From assembly GCF_013155385.1 (NCBI RefSeq), contig NZ_JABJUQ010000007.1, positions 2,152,001 through 2,216,000 of the forward strand: a stretch of 64,000 bases of DNA. Reading direction: 5' to 3'. The notes beneath the pieces are model-generated. The model did no database searches. It was not told where the DNA came from and saw nothing but the letters and a program-made list of their open reading frames with translations. This document shows positions 8,315-17,417 of this stretch, piece by piece (position 1 is the first letter of the stretch; every line of letters begins with the position of its first letter). Source of the DNA: Bacillus sp. WMMC1349. Its GTDB lineage: Bacteria; Bacillota; Bacilli; Bacillales; Bacillaceae. A program made the translations under genes and the position numbers.

Positions 8315-10287
8315 TAAACATTTAAAGTTGTTAAGGGACGGTTTTTATCTCGTTTCCATATCAACTGGAGAATAAAGAGAAGTACAAACAGACCAAGCCC
8401 AATCAGATCCGTATATCCCTCAGGATAAATCAGCAACAATCCACTAAGAAGTGCCAATATTCGTTCAAACCACAACACTTTTCTCATCCAGAATCCGATC
8501 ATTCCCGCTCCGATGGCAATCATGCCTGATAATGCCGTAAAGATGACCCAGATGATTTCATACCAATGAGCATTGATCATCAATAACTCCGGAGATAAAA
8601 CGAAAATATATGGGATGATAAAAGCGGCAATAGCAAGCTTAGCAGAGTTAATCCCCGTTCTGATCGGCTCTCCTCCAGCCACTCCTGCAGCCGCAAAAGC
8701 AGCCAATGCCACAGGCGGTGTAATATCGGCAACGATCCCGAAATAAAAAACAAACAAGTGAGCTGACAAATCAGGTACATTCAATAACATAAGAGCTGGG
8801 GCGGCAATCGTCGATGTGATGACATAATTTGCTGTTGTCGGCGAACCCATGCCAAGAATTAAAGCCGCGATCATTGTCAAAAAAAGCGATGGCAATAGTG
8901 CGCCTCCAGCCAAGTCTAACAGCCCATTGGCCAGTTTGAGACCGAGCCCTGTCTTTGTGACTACTCCAACGATAATTCCTGCAGCGGCTGTTGCAGCCGC
9001 AACTGAAAGCGCCATTCTCGCTCCGTCCGTCAGTGCCAGAACGATTTCTTTAAGCCCCATTCTTGAGCCTCTGTTAAAAAAACCGACAATTACCGCTAGA
9101 ACAATCGAATATAGAGCAGCATGCATGACAGTAATCCCGGACATTAACAAAATGACGACTGACACGATAGGAATTAATAGATAAATCTTTTTAAACACTT
9201 CCATCCGGTTTGGCATCTCTTCTTTTGTTAAACCACGCAAACCGACCCGTTTCGCTTCAAAATGTGTCATAATCCAAACGCCTGTGAAATAAAGAATGGC
9301 AGGAATCGCTGCCGCTTTTGCGATATCCCAATATGTGATGCCACCGATAAACTCCACCATTAAAAAAGCGGCAGCACCCATAATTGGCGGCATCAGCTGA
9401 CCACCGGTCGATGCAGACGCTTCAACCGCACCGGCAAACTCCTTTTTGTATCCCAACTTCTTCATCATTGGAATTGTAAAAGACCCTGATGTGACAACAT
9501 TGGCAACAGAACTGCCGCTAATTGTTCCCTGAAGCGCGCTCGAGAATATTGCCACTTTAGCAGGACCGCCCGTACTTCTCCCGGCAATGGCAACAGCAAG
9601 ATCATTAAAATATTGACCGACACCGGTTTTCACGAGGAAAGCGCCAAATAAGATAAATAAAAATATGAAAGTCGAAGAAACAGCAAGCGGAGTTCCCAAA
9701 ATTCCTTCAGTTGTAAAATACATGGTCTGAACGAGCCGTTCCAGCGTTAATCCATTATGCGACAAAAATCCCGGTAAATATGAACCATAAAGACCATAGA
9801 GAAGAAACAAACCGGCGATAATTGTAATCGGCAAACCAACAGCCCTTCTTGTCGCTTCAAGCACTAAGAAAATCGCCAGCAACCCGACATAAAAATCAGT
9901 TGTTGTAATCAAACCAATCCCAGTGACAATTGTTTTATAATTGATGACCCAATAAACACCGACACCCGCACCTAAAATAGCTAGTAAGCAATCATACCAA
10001 GCGATTTTAAATTTTCCTGTCTGACGCATGTTTTTTCTCGCTGGAAATAATAAAAAGATGAGACCAAGGGCAAATCCTAAATGAACGGATCTTTGAATTT
10101 GCGCTGGAAAAACGCCAAAAATGGCTGTATATAATTGAAACAATGAAAAGCCGAGGAGACCGAAAAAGGCAACAATCCCCGCTAATCCTGCCAGTTTTCT
10201 CGTCCCTGCCTCAGGATCGTATTTGTCCAAAAGTTTCTGTTGTTCCGTTTCAGAAAGCGTCCTATCATGTTCCTTTTGGTCAGCCAT
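8314..10287 (-). CDS. TRAP transporter fused permease (DctQM type)
   Basis: Membrane part of a tripartite ATP-independent periplasmic-type transporter, in which the 4-helix DctQ-like and 12-helix DctM-like subunits are fused in one 657-residue chain. Many hydrophobic helices span the protein, and glycine-rich motifs typical of DctM are visible: GTISGSSVANVVTSG, ASASTGGQLMPPIMGAAAF and LGMGSPTTANYV. The N-terminal 30 residues are cytoplasmic and charged. It overlaps the upstream DUF1850 gene by 8 bases and is followed by the zwf terminator, so it is the last gene of a three-gene operon with the TAXI binding protein. Substrate unknown. Confidence 0.9.
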   Translation of the reverse strand: MADQKEHDRTLSETEQQKLLDKYDPEAGTRKLAGLAGIVAFFGLLGFSLFQLYTAIFGVFPAQIQRSVHLGFALGLIFLLFPARKNMRQTGKFKIAWYDCLLAILGAGVGVYWVINYKTIVTGIGLITTTDFYVGLLAIFLVLEATRRAVGLPITIIAGLFLLYGLYGSYLPGFLSHNGLTLERLVQTMYFTTEGILGTPLAVSSTFIFLFILFGAFLVKTGVGQYFNDLAVAIAGRSTGGPAKVAIFSSALQGTISGSSVANVVTSGSFTIPMMKKLGYKKEFAGAVEASASTGGQLMPPIMGAAAFLMVEFIGGITYWDIAKAAAIPAILYFTGVWIMTHFEAKRVGLRGLTKEEMPNRMEVFKKIYLLIPIVSVVILLMSGITVMHAALYSIVLAVIVGFFNRGSRMGLKEIVLALTDGARMALSVAAATAAAGIIVGVVTKTGLGLKLANGLLDLAGGALLPSLFLTMIAALILGMGSPTTANYVITSTIAAPALMLLNVPDLSAHLFVFYFGIVADITPPVALAAFAAAGVAGGEPIRTGINSAKLAIAAFIIPYIFVLSPELLMINAHWYEIIWVIFTALSGMIAIGAGMIGFWMRKVLWFERILALLSGLLLIYPEGYTDLIGLGLFVLLFILQLIWKRDKNRPLTTLNV

Positions 10288-10798
10288 TGATTTTCACTCC
10301 TTTCAACTGTTGTACCTTATTCAAATGTTGAACAGACATCCTTACCCATGAGCCTGGACGAAAAAAGCGCTTTAATTGATATACTTTACCAGCGTATCCG
10401 ATCCGATGATTTGCCCTCACCCTTCCGATCCGCATGTCAATGAACGGAAAGGTTCGCTTCATATTGGAAATCGTATATATACCATCTTTTATCACAAGTT
10501 TTTCTCCAGGTCCGGCATTGGCAGGCATTCCGACAGCAGGATCATGATAGGTCAAAGCGATCTGTTTTAGCTTCTGTTGTTTACAAACATACGTTTCAAT
10601 CACTTTTGTATTATGGATCGAATGCGTATAAATAATCTCAAACGATTGCTCCTCCTGAAGAGGAAGATATGCCACGATCTCACCGCTATCTTCTTTCGTA
10701 AATACAACGGCTTTTTGAGATGGAATCAGACATAAGAAAAGCAGTGTCAAAATCGCAACTAAAAAAGACAGCATGATGATCAATCTGTATTTGTTCAT
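10280..10798 (-). CDS. DUF1850 family protein of TRAP-TAXI operon
   Basis: A 172-residue protein with one N-terminal membrane anchor (about residues 7-27) and an extracellular part with the motif YTHSIHNTKVIETY near residue 60 and ADPAVGMP-like YHDPAVGMPANAGPG near 85, as in DUF1850 proteins. Members of this family often lie beside TAXI-type TRAP transporters; their role is not known. Here it sits between the binding protein and the permease, overlapping the permease start by 8 bases, which suggests translational coupling. Confidence 0.8.
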   Translation of the reverse strand: MNKYRLIIMLSFLVAILTLLFLCLIPSQKAVVFTKEDSGEIVAYLPLQEEQSFEIIYTHSIHNTKVIETYVCKQQKLKQIALTYHDPAVGMPANAGPGEKLVIKDGIYTISNMKRTFPFIDMRIGRVRANHRIGYAGKVYQLKRFFRPGSWVRMSVQHLNKVQQLKGVKING

Positions 10799-10869
10799 TT
10801 ATTGGTATCCCCTGACGAACAGAAAAACGATAGACTGAGGTCGGTGCTACAGTCTATCAATTCGTCATT

Positions 10870-11850
10870 TTAAGATTTTTCAATTCCTTTTTCTTTAAAA
10901 TATTTGGCTGCTCCAGGATGAATATCAATACTTCCTAACCCTTCAAGTGCTGTTTTAGCTTTAATAAACTTACCTTTTGCATGATTGATTTTTCCAGCTT
11001 CAAACAACGCTTTTGTCATTTTATACACGGTCTTTTCATCAAGTTTATCAGATGCAACAAGCATCGCTTTAACAGCCACTGTGCTGACATCCTCTTTGAT
11101 CCCGTAAGTGCCGCTTTTTATCGTATCAGACGCATAGAATGGATATTGATCCATCAGTTTTTTTTGTTTATCTTTTTCAATATTTAAAATTTTAATATCA
11201 TTTTGGGCAGATAGTCCTTCAACAGCGCCTGTTGGGGTTCCTGCTGTAATAAAGGCAGCATCAATGGCACCGGACTGAATACCATCAGTTGATTCTTCAA
11301 ACGAAAGATTCTGCGGTTTGATATCTTCGAATGACAGCCCATAAACCTCCAAAATTTGTTTTGCATTAATATTAACCCCTGATCCAGCTGCACCGACAGA
11401 AACGGTTTTACCTTTTAAATCTTCAATCGAATTGATTCCGCTTTTTTCTGTTGTCACAACCTGTACAGTTTCAGGATATAAGGCGGCGATCGCTTTAATC
11501 CCATCGATTTTTTCTTTAAACATCTCTTTTCCTTCTATTGCATAAGATGCAATATCGGTTTGAGAAAATGCAACTTCAGCTTCTCCTTTTTGCAAAGTCG
11601 CCATATTTTCAGCGGAAGCTCCAGTTGTTTGAGTTGTAAATTTGTCACCTGTCGCTTCATCCCAAAGCTTTGCAAACTGACCGCCAAGAGGATAATATGT
11701 ACCGCCAGTTCCACCTGTAAGCAGGCTGTAACTGCCTGAACCTTTGGCGTCTTTACCATCCTTTGATGCTTGATTGCCTCCGCAGGCCGCCATCCCCATG
11801 ACAAGACCAAGCATCATGACAATCATCATTTTGCCTTTCCATTTATTCAT
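10870..11850 (-). CDS. TAXI-family TRAP solute-binding lipoprotein
   Basis: Extracellular substrate-binding subunit of the TRAP transporter encoded downstream. The 326-residue precursor has a lipoprotein signal peptide with lipobox MAAC at residues 20-23, then a binding-protein fold with LLTGGTGGTYYPLGGQFAKL near residue 43 and KGKTVSVGAAGSGVN near 145. The TAXI family takes up organic acids, and substrates such as glutamate or related dicarboxylates are known for some members, but the substrate here is not readable. It is the first gene of the three-gene operon; no regulator is adjacent. B. subtilis 168 has no such operon at this locus. Confidence 0.9.
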   Translation of the reverse strand: MNKWKGKMMIVMMLGLVMGMAACGGNQASKDGKDAKGSGSYSLLTGGTGGTYYPLGGQFAKLWDEATGDKFTTQTTGASAENMATLQKGEAEVAFSQTDIASYAIEGKEMFKEKIDGIKAIAALYPETVQVVTTEKSGINSIEDLKGKTVSVGAAGSGVNINAKQILEVYGLSFEDIKPQNLSFEESTDGIQSGAIDAAFITAGTPTGAVEGLSAQNDIKILNIEKDKQKKLMDQYPFYASDTIKSGTYGIKEDVSTVAVKAMLVASDKLDEKTVYKMTKALFEAGKINHAKGKFIKAKTALEGLGSIDIHPGAAKYFKEKGIEKS

Positions 11851-12010
11851 TCATTTACCCCCCCATTGTTGTACAAAATAACAATTCTATCCTACCATAA
11901 AATATGTCTCATTTGTCAATAAATTCTCTTATTTCCAACTGTTTAGTCAATTTTATGTAAGACCCTCTATATGTATGCGCTTTCTTTAAGAGCCGTAAAA
12001 AAGGTCATAT

Positions 12011-12052
12011 GAAAACCAGTGGACACGATGTTCTCCACTGGCTTCATTTTTA
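12011..12052 (-). terminator. Terminator after the GntR regulator gene
   Basis: CCAGTGGA at 12016-12023 pairs with TCCACTGG further on. On the minus strand the stem is followed by a short T run, just past the regulator's stop codon. Confidence 0.65.
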
Positions 12053-12062
12053 AAACAAATAG

Positions 12063-12776
12063 CTACTTTCGAATATGAACACTGGAAAACTCGAACTTGT
12101 CATAACGGTGTCTGGCAAACGAATATTCAAAAGGTTCACCAGTGTTTAAAAAAGCGATCTGCTCAACTTCAAGCACTGGATCGTCATCTGCACACTCCAA
12201 ATATTTTTGATCCAGATCTGACGACTTAGCCGCTCTAATCTTTCGGTGTGAGCCGGCAATTTTAAGGTTTAAGGTTTCGGTGATATGCCGATAAATCGAA
12301 TCGAGCAAAACATCTTCAGTCAATTCAGAAATGAGATTTGAAGGCATATACGTTTCTTCAATAACATATGGTTCATTCTCAACTTTTCGCAGTCGGATAA
12401 TATGATATACTGGAACGCGTTTTTCGATTGATAATTGTTTTGCTACTTGGTCTGTCGGAAATTCAACATCAAACTGGATGATGTTACTTTCGATCTGTTT
12501 GCCGACAAGGAGCTTTGTTAGCCCAAGATTTTCCTTGTCTGTTACACTAACGGGAATATTTTGTATAGAAGACTTCACAATGAAAGTGCCATGTCCCCGT
12601 TTACGATACAGTATGCCTTCGGAAACAAGAATATCGAGCGCCCTTTTCATCGTCATTCTGCTGCAAGAAAATTCTTTTGCAAGAGAAAGTTCATCGGGGA
12701 TTGGTTGATCTGCCGAATAGTATTTTTCTCGTATCCTTTTTCTTATTTCATTTGAAATAAATTCATATTTTCTCAT
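12063..12776 (-). CDS. gmuR: GntR-family regulator, GmuR-like
   Basis: Predicted transcription repressor of the adjacent beta-glucoside PTS operon. The 237-residue protein has an N-terminal winged helix (residues about 8-70, with FSCSRMTMKRALDILVSEGILYRKRGHGTFI) and a C-terminal UTRA ligand-binding domain (about 90-230) of the HutC subfamily, which usually binds a phosphosugar. The start at 12776 is preferred: it gives the family N-terminus MRKYEFISNEIRK and has a GGTGG site, whereas the longer reading from 12881 adds 35 unlikely residues. Its position after IIB-IIA-IIC-glucosidase matches B. subtilis gmuBACDR. A terminator separates it from the glucosidase gene, so it may also have its own promoter. 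Confidence 0.85.
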   Translation of the reverse strand: MRKYEFISNEIRKRIREKYYSADQPIPDELSLAKEFSCSRMTMKRALDILVSEGILYRKRGHGTFIVKSSIQNIPVSVTDKENLGLTKLLVGKQIESNIIQFDVEFPTDQVAKQLSIEKRVPVYHIIRLRKVENEPYVIEETYMPSNLISELTEDVLLDSIYRHITETLNLKIAGSHRKIRAAKSSDLDQKYLECADDDPVLEVEQIAFLNTGEPFEYSFARHRYDKFEFSSVHIRK

Positions 12777-12856
12777 TATTTTAACCACCAATACTAAGGA
12801 TCTTCTTTCATTACAAACGGCTTTATTATTATTATAATCGGTTTCCTTTAGGAAAT

Positions 12857-12888
12857 AAAAAGATGGCCGAAACAAGACCATCTTTTTA
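12857..12888 (-). terminator. Terminator between glucosidase and regulator genes
   Basis: AAAAAGATGG and CCATCTTTTT form a stem around an 11-base loop, with T residues following on the minus strand. It should reduce readthrough from the PTS operon into gmuR. Confidence 0.75.
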
Positions 12889-12928
12889 CAGGTTCATTCG
12901 GTTCTAAAATCCTTAGCACATGTTCGTA

Positions 12929-14347
12929 TTAAAAACCGTTGTTTTCTGTAACACGTTTAAACCAATAACCGCTCTTTTTAATGGTCCGTTCAGCGTTTTG
13001 ATCAAGGTTAACAGAAACAAAGCCATAACGGTTTTTATACGCGTTCGTCCATGACCAGTTATCCATGAAAGTCCACAAGTGATAGCCTTTTACATTTGAT
13101 CCTTCCTGAATGGCTTTGTGCATCCATTTTAAATGTTCACGAATAAACTCAATCCGATAATCATCTTGGATCATCCCGTTTTCATCCCGGAATTTTTCTT
13201 CCCCTTCGACACCCATACCGTTTTCAGAAATGAAACATTCAATATTATCATAGTTGTCTTTCAGGTTGATTAATATATCATAAATACCCTTTTCATAGAT
13301 CTCCCATCCACGGTGACGATTCATTTTTCTACCGGGCATTTCATAGTTGTCAAAGAAGCGCTCAGGCATAAAAGGTGCATCAGGATGCGGCAGGTATTCT
13401 TTTGCTTTTACGCGTCTCGGTTGATAATAGTTAACACCAATTAAATCAACTGTGTTATTCTTAATCGTCTCTACATCACCTTGTTCCATTTTAGGAAGAT
13501 AATCATACTCTCTTAAAATATCAACTAAAAGCGGTGGAAATTCCCCTTTAACAGCCGGATCAAGAAACGATTTGTTAAAGAAAGCATCAGCAATTTCTGA
13601 AGCTTTCACATCCTGAGGATGTTGGCTGCGCGGATAAGACGGTGTTAAATTTAAGACAATACCAATTTGACCATCCCCGCCTAGCTTCCGATAAGCTTCG
13701 ATTGCTTTCGCGTTTGATAGTAATTCATGATAAGCGACTTGGACAGCTTTTCTGAAATCAACAATTTCAGGATAATGAAAGTTGTATAAATATCCGCCTT
13801 CTACCGGAACAATTGGTTCATTATGAGTAAACCATTTCTTCACTCTGTCACCGAACAAGCGGAAACATGTTTCTGCATATGAAACAAAATGATCAACAAC
13901 TTCACGGTTTTCCCAACCACCGATTTCCTGCATAGCAAGCGGCATATCAAAATGATAAAGATTAACAAAAGGTTCGATTCCAGCAGCGATCATTTCATCG
14001 ATCACTTTGTTATAAAAATCTGCACCTTCTTGGTTTAATGCCCCTTTTCCTTCCGGAAACATTCTTGACCATGATATGGACATTCGGAATGAGTTATGAC
14101 CAAGCTCTTTCATAAGACGAATGTCTTCTTGATAGGTCTCATAAAATCGCGAAGTCTTTTCAGGACCTACTCCATTAAAAAAGCGGTTTGGTTCATGTTC
14201 GAACCAATAATCCCAAATATTTTTGCCTTTCCCACCTTCACTTGCTGCACCTTCTGTTTGAGTTGCAGAGGCTGCTGAACCCCACCAGAAATCTTGGGGA
14301 AAACGATATTTGATCGTCTCTTTTGTCGTTACTTCTGTTTTTTGCAT
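12929..14347 (-). CDS. gmuD: 6-phospho-beta-glucosidase, GH1 (GmuD-like)
   Basis: Hydrolyses 6-phospho-beta-glucosides delivered by the PTS into glucose 6-phosphate and the aglycone or sugar. The 472-residue GH1 protein has the acid/base glutamate in THNEPIVPVEGG near residue 175 and the nucleophile in FISENGMGVEG near 374; the N-terminal FPQDFWWGSAASATQTEG is the GH1 signature. It is cytoplasmic. ATG at 14347 has an AAGGAGAA ribosome site. It lies directly after the IIC gene in the order IIB-IIA-IIC-glucosidase. B. subtilis gmuEFG (kinase, isomerase, mannanase) are absent here, so the operon probably serves oligo-beta-glucosides rather than mannan. Confidence 0.9.
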   Translation of the reverse strand: MQKTEVTTKETIKYRFPQDFWWGSAASATQTEGAASEGGKGKNIWDYWFEHEPNRFFNGVGPEKTSRFYETYQEDIRLMKELGHNSFRMSISWSRMFPEGKGALNQEGADFYNKVIDEMIAAGIEPFVNLYHFDMPLAMQEIGGWENREVVDHFVSYAETCFRLFGDRVKKWFTHNEPIVPVEGGYLYNFHYPEIVDFRKAVQVAYHELLSNAKAIEAYRKLGGDGQIGIVLNLTPSYPRSQHPQDVKASEIADAFFNKSFLDPAVKGEFPPLLVDILREYDYLPKMEQGDVETIKNNTVDLIGVNYYQPRRVKAKEYLPHPDAPFMPERFFDNYEMPGRKMNRHRGWEIYEKGIYDILINLKDNYDNIECFISENGMGVEGEEKFRDENGMIQDDYRIEFIREHLKWMHKAIQEGSNVKGYHLWTFMDNWSWTNAYKNRYGFVSVNLDQNAERTIKKSGYWFKRVTENNGF

Positions 14348-14371
14348 ACGATCATTCTCCTTTTTACTTTT

Positions 14372-15685
14372 TTACATTTCAACCGTGTTACTTTGTTCAG
14401 ATGCACTGGATTCCTGTTCTTTTTTCAAATTCATTCGATCAATGAATTTCAGGAATGGGAACCAGATCATAAAGACGACGGCTAAGTTGAAAATTTGCAA
14501 AATACCGCCGGCAATTGAATTGGTCGCCATCATACCGCTAAGAAAAATCGGCACTGTCCAAGGAACATTGACTCCTGTAGGTGGCGGTACAAGCCCTGCT
14601 GACATCGTAAAGTAAGTTATCAATGTTACAATCATCGGTGATATCACCCATGGAACAAGAATCAACGGGTTCATGACGATTGGCAATCCAAAAATAATCG
14701 GTTCGTTGACATTGAAAATGCCTGGTGCCACTCCAAGTTTTGCCACTTGTTTCATCTGTTTACTTTTCATAAACAATAAGATGGAAATAATAACAGCGAG
14801 CGTCATCCCTGTTCCGCCCATTCCGACCGTATATACTTCCATAAACTGCTTGCTAATAATATGGGGAACTTCCCCTGTTGCTGTATAACTATCCATGTTT
14901 TCAACGGAAAGTGTATTCCAAATTGGATCCATTACTGAGTTTACAATAATTTGCCCGTGTAGCCCGAAGAACCATAAGATCTGAATAAAAAATATCGCAA
15001 TCAAGGTTGGGATGATACCGCTTCCAAGTCCGACAAGTGGAGCTTGTACAAGATGATAGATGAGATCATGCATATTGTTGTCGAATCCTTGAGTGATCAC
15101 AATATTAATCATTAAATAGACTGTCAGTGTCAGTACAGCAGGAATGAGAGCAGCAAACGATTTCGCTACGGCTGGTGGAACACCCGCAGGCATTTTAATG
15201 GTAAAGTTTTTCTGTACGAAGAATCGGTAAATCTCGGCTGCTGTAAAGGCGGTAAGCATACCAAGAAACATTCCTTTTGCTCCGATTCTGTCAAGCGGAA
15301 TAACTTCTGGAACCACTTGTCCTCCTTCACCATTCAAAAGAAAAGGTGTTAAGATGAAGAATGCAGCTAAAGCGACAACTCCTCCAAATATTGCTTCAAC
15401 TTTATAACTTTTTGATAAATAATAACCAATTCCGAATACGACGAACAATGACATGATTTTAATCGTGGCATTTGGTGCAACATTTAATGCGGATTGAAAT
15501 GTTCCCAGTGCCGACTTGCTCATGATTTTTTCGAGAAACGGTAAATTTGCAATAACGACCATAATTGACCCGAAAATCGTTAGCGGAAAAGCAAGCATAA
15601 ATGCATCTCTAAGGACACCTAAATAACGGTTATTGTTGAGCTTTCCGGCAATCGGAACCAAAAACTTGCTCAGTTTATCGAACAT
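14372..15685 (-). CDS. gmuC: PTS cellobiose/lichenan-type IIC permease
   Basis: Membrane channel of a lactose/cellobiose-family phosphotransferase system. The 437-residue protein has about ten hydrophobic segments and the family motif NEPIIFGLPIVMNPLILVPW near residue 335, which forms the sugar and phosphorylation region. It is encoded between the IIA gene and the phospho-beta-glucosidase gene, so it should import oligo-beta-glucosides with coupling to phosphorylation by IIB. ATG at 15685 has GGGGGTCAA upstream. Confidence 0.9.
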   Translation of the reverse strand: MFDKLSKFLVPIAGKLNNNRYLGVLRDAFMLAFPLTIFGSIMVVIANLPFLEKIMSKSALGTFQSALNVAPNATIKIMSLFVVFGIGYYLSKSYKVEAIFGGVVALAAFFILTPFLLNGEGGQVVPEVIPLDRIGAKGMFLGMLTAFTAAEIYRFFVQKNFTIKMPAGVPPAVAKSFAALIPAVLTLTVYLMINIVITQGFDNNMHDLIYHLVQAPLVGLGSGIIPTLIAIFFIQILWFFGLHGQIIVNSVMDPIWNTLSVENMDSYTATGEVPHIISKQFMEVYTVGMGGTGMTLAVIISILLFMKSKQMKQVAKLGVAPGIFNVNEPIIFGLPIVMNPLILVPWVISPMIVTLITYFTMSAGLVPPPTGVNVPWTVPIFLSGMMATNSIAGGILQIFNLAVVFMIWFPFLKFIDRMNLKKEQESSASEQSNTVEM

Positions 15686-15724
15686 TGCCTATTGACCCCC
15701 TTTTATTGATCAGCCTTTAATACA

Positions 15725-16057
15725 TCATAAATTTTTCTCTTTGAATATTTTTAATAACTCTGTAACAAGTTCCTTCATCGTTAATGTCGACATTAAATGA
15801 TCTTCCGCATGCATCAGAAGTAGGGAAAATTCACTTTTTTCTCCGTCTGCTTCTTTTTGAACCATTTTGAAATGAATTTCATGTGATGCTTGTAAATCTT
15901 GTTCAGCCTGAACAAGAAGTTCTTCTGCTTCCTCTACACTGTTGTTTCGGTATTTTTTTAAAGACTCCATGACTTTGCTGCGTGCATTACCACTATGAAG
16001 AATCAGTTGAAAACAAATTTGTTCGTTTGTTAGTCCATCAAGTTTTGTCTCTTCCAT
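15725..16057 (-). CDS. gmuA: PTS lactose/cellobiose-type IIA protein
   Basis: Cytoplasmic phosphocarrier that passes phosphate from HPr to the IIB protein. The 110-residue all-helical protein has the residue context of the family: LILHSGNARSKVMESL near residue 19, and the phosphorylated histidine in LLMHAEDHLMSTLT near residue 80. It lies 6 bases after the IIB gene and before the IIC gene. Confidence 0.9.
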   Translation of the reverse strand: MEETKLDGLTNEQICFQLILHSGNARSKVMESLKKYRNNSVEEAEELLVQAEQDLQASHEIHFKMVQKEADGEKSEFSLLLMHAEDHLMSTLTMKELVTELLKIFKEKNL

Positions 16058-16063
16058 GTTTAA

Positions 16064-16372
16064 TCAGTCCCCTATTAAGCTTAATGCCTGTTCATATGCT
16101 TTTTTTCCATCTGCCATTCCATACGCTACCATATCAATGACAGCAACCTGAATTCCGTATTTTTCAGCTTCTTCTTGCAACTCATCTTTTAAAAAACTCA
16201 TTTGCGGACCAATTAATACAACATCAGCATGTTCCATCTCTTTTTTTGCTTGATCTTGCCCCACTGCCCAAATCTTAGCTTCATCACCGATTGATTGAAC
16301 ATGCTCCTCCATTTTAGTCACTAAAAGGCTTGTTGACATTCCTGAACTGCAAGCAAGTAGAATTTTTTTCAT
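16064..16372 (-). CDS. gmuB: PTS lactose/cellobiose-type IIB protein
   Basis: Cytoplasmic phosphocarrier; the cysteine in ILLACSSGMSTSLLV (residue 8) takes phosphate from IIA and gives it to the sugar. The 102-residue start at 16372 is chosen over the upstream ATG because it gives the family N-terminus and follows GGAAAGGGAG. It is the first gene of the operon; a promoter, a 26-bp palindrome and a cre-like site lie just upstream. Confidence 0.9.
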   Translation of the reverse strand: MKKILLACSSGMSTSLLVTKMEEHVQSIGDEAKIWAVGQDQAKKEMEHADVVLIGPQMSFLKDELQEEAEKYGIQVAVIDMVAYGMADGKKAYEQALSLIGD

Positions 16373-16399
16373 GATGATCTCCCTTTCCTCTCGAAATAT

Positions 16400-16416
16400 T
16401 AAAAGCGCTTTCACAA
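16400..16416 (-). promoter_or_regulatory. cre site (CcpA) of PTS operon
   Basis: On the minus strand the sequence reads TGAAAGCGCTTTTA, one mismatch from the cre consensus TGWAANCGNTNWCA. It sits between the -10 element and the first gene, a usual position for carbon catabolite repression by CcpA. Confidence 0.7.
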
Positions 16417-16421
16417 TTATT

Positions 16422-16449
16422 ATTATATCTGTTTATTTCTAAATGTCTA
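16422..16449 (-). promoter_or_regulatory. Sigma-A promoter of PTS operon
   Basis: TAGACA (16449-16444) and TATAAT (16427-16422) are 16 bases apart on the minus strand, pointing to the IIB gene. The -35 element lies inside the palindromic operator. Confidence 0.65.
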
Positions 16450-16461
16450 GACATTTAGAAA
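16436..16461. promoter_or_regulatory. 26-bp palindromic operator, probably for GmuR
   Basis: TTTCTAAATGTCT followed at once by AGACATTTAGAAA: a perfect inverted repeat covering the -35 element of the PTS operon. A GntR/HutC-type dimer of the kind encoded at the operon's end would be expected to bind such a site. Confidence 0.75.
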
Positions 16462-16649
16462 TAAATGTTTGTATTAATTTTGACATTAAGTGTTTTATTC
16501 GACGCTTTTTAAGTCTCAGGTTCCAGAAGCAGCACCTTTCCGGTAGGGTGTCTAGCTTTTAATTTGCAGGAATTGATTGTGTGACATTAAACAAAAAAAC
16601 TTGTCGAACAAGCCTTTTTTTACGACTTTTTCGACAAGCTGATATATTG

Positions 16650-17261
16650 TTATTCATCTTCTCCTAGTATATTCTCTGAATCCATCAAGAAAACTTCATA
16701 TAACGTAGTGTGCTTCGCTTCATTCCGTTTAACTTTAAGAGAGAGAATATGCATTAAACTTCTCGGATTTCGTTCATAGTAAATGTCTTCGTCTTCAAAA
16801 TAAAGAATCGGTTCATTTAGATCAGCATGTGACTTAGGCTTTGTGAAGAATGTCCACTGAACTTGGGGATAATGTTTTATAATAGCTTCACCATAATATA
16901 CTGCGATATCCATCGCTAACGCATAGTCTTCTTTTATTAAATCTACAGGATTTTCCAACAAACGTTCTTTTTCATCTTCATAAACAAAGCCAGGGTATTG
17001 ACGTAAATCATCTAGTTCAACTTGAATTTCTTCTTCAGACAGTTCATAAATTGTAACTTGGGATAAGTACCAAGTAAACAAGTCAATAAGTGACTGTTTG
17101 GAATAATCCAACTTGATCTTATGGTCTGTTAGTTCCTGCAAAACTTTAATGCGAGAAGGAATTTCGCCAATGTACCAATCGAAGAATTGTTTTGCATCTT
17201 TTTTTGTCATATTTCCAAATTCTTTCATTTCAAATGGTGGTGTTGTCAATGGATAATTCAT
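16650..17261 (-). CDS. Unrecognised 203-residue acidic protein
   Basis: I do not recognise the family. The 203-residue product is acidic, lacks a signal peptide and membrane segments, and has a central helical part with a long acidic stretch near residues 80-100. It ends in LMDSENILGEDE. It stands alone between the PTS operon and the phosphatase gene, and an inverted repeat with TTGTCGA arms (16594-16638) follows its stop. Single small soluble genes of this style in Bacillus accessory regions are often immunity proteins, but nothing here shows that. Confidence 0.7.
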   Translation of the reverse strand: MNYPLTTPPFEMKEFGNMTKKDAKQFFDWYIGEIPSRIKVLQELTDHKIKLDYSKQSLIDLFTWYLSQVTIYELSEEEIQVELDDLRQYPGFVYEDEKERLLENPVDLIKEDYALAMDIAVYYGEAIIKHYPQVQWTFFTKPKSHADLNEPILYFEDEDIYYERNPRSLMHILSLKVKRNEAKHTTLYEVFLMDSENILGEDE

Positions 17262-17369
17262 CTATTGATCTCCTAATCTATTTTTCATGCTCTGCAGTGA
17301 ATTCAGCGCAAAAGGAATTCGCTGCATTTGTTTCTGTTTTTTTAAAACAAGTTTTAAGGTTTCATCCTT

Positions 17370-17402
17370 TTCAAAAAAGAAGACCGCAAATGAAGCGGTC
17401 GA
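17370..17402 (-). terminator. Terminator of the alkaline phosphatase gene
   Basis: GACCGC and GCGGTC form a stem around a short loop; on the minus strand it is followed by TTCTTTTTTG. Confidence 0.8.
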
Positions 17403-17417
17403 AGTGGTACTTGCTTG

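Noticed and set aside
16594-16638. Inverted TTGTCGA arms resembling Spo0A boxes
   Set aside because: They sit downstream of a stop codon and look like part of a terminator stem rather than a promoter operator.
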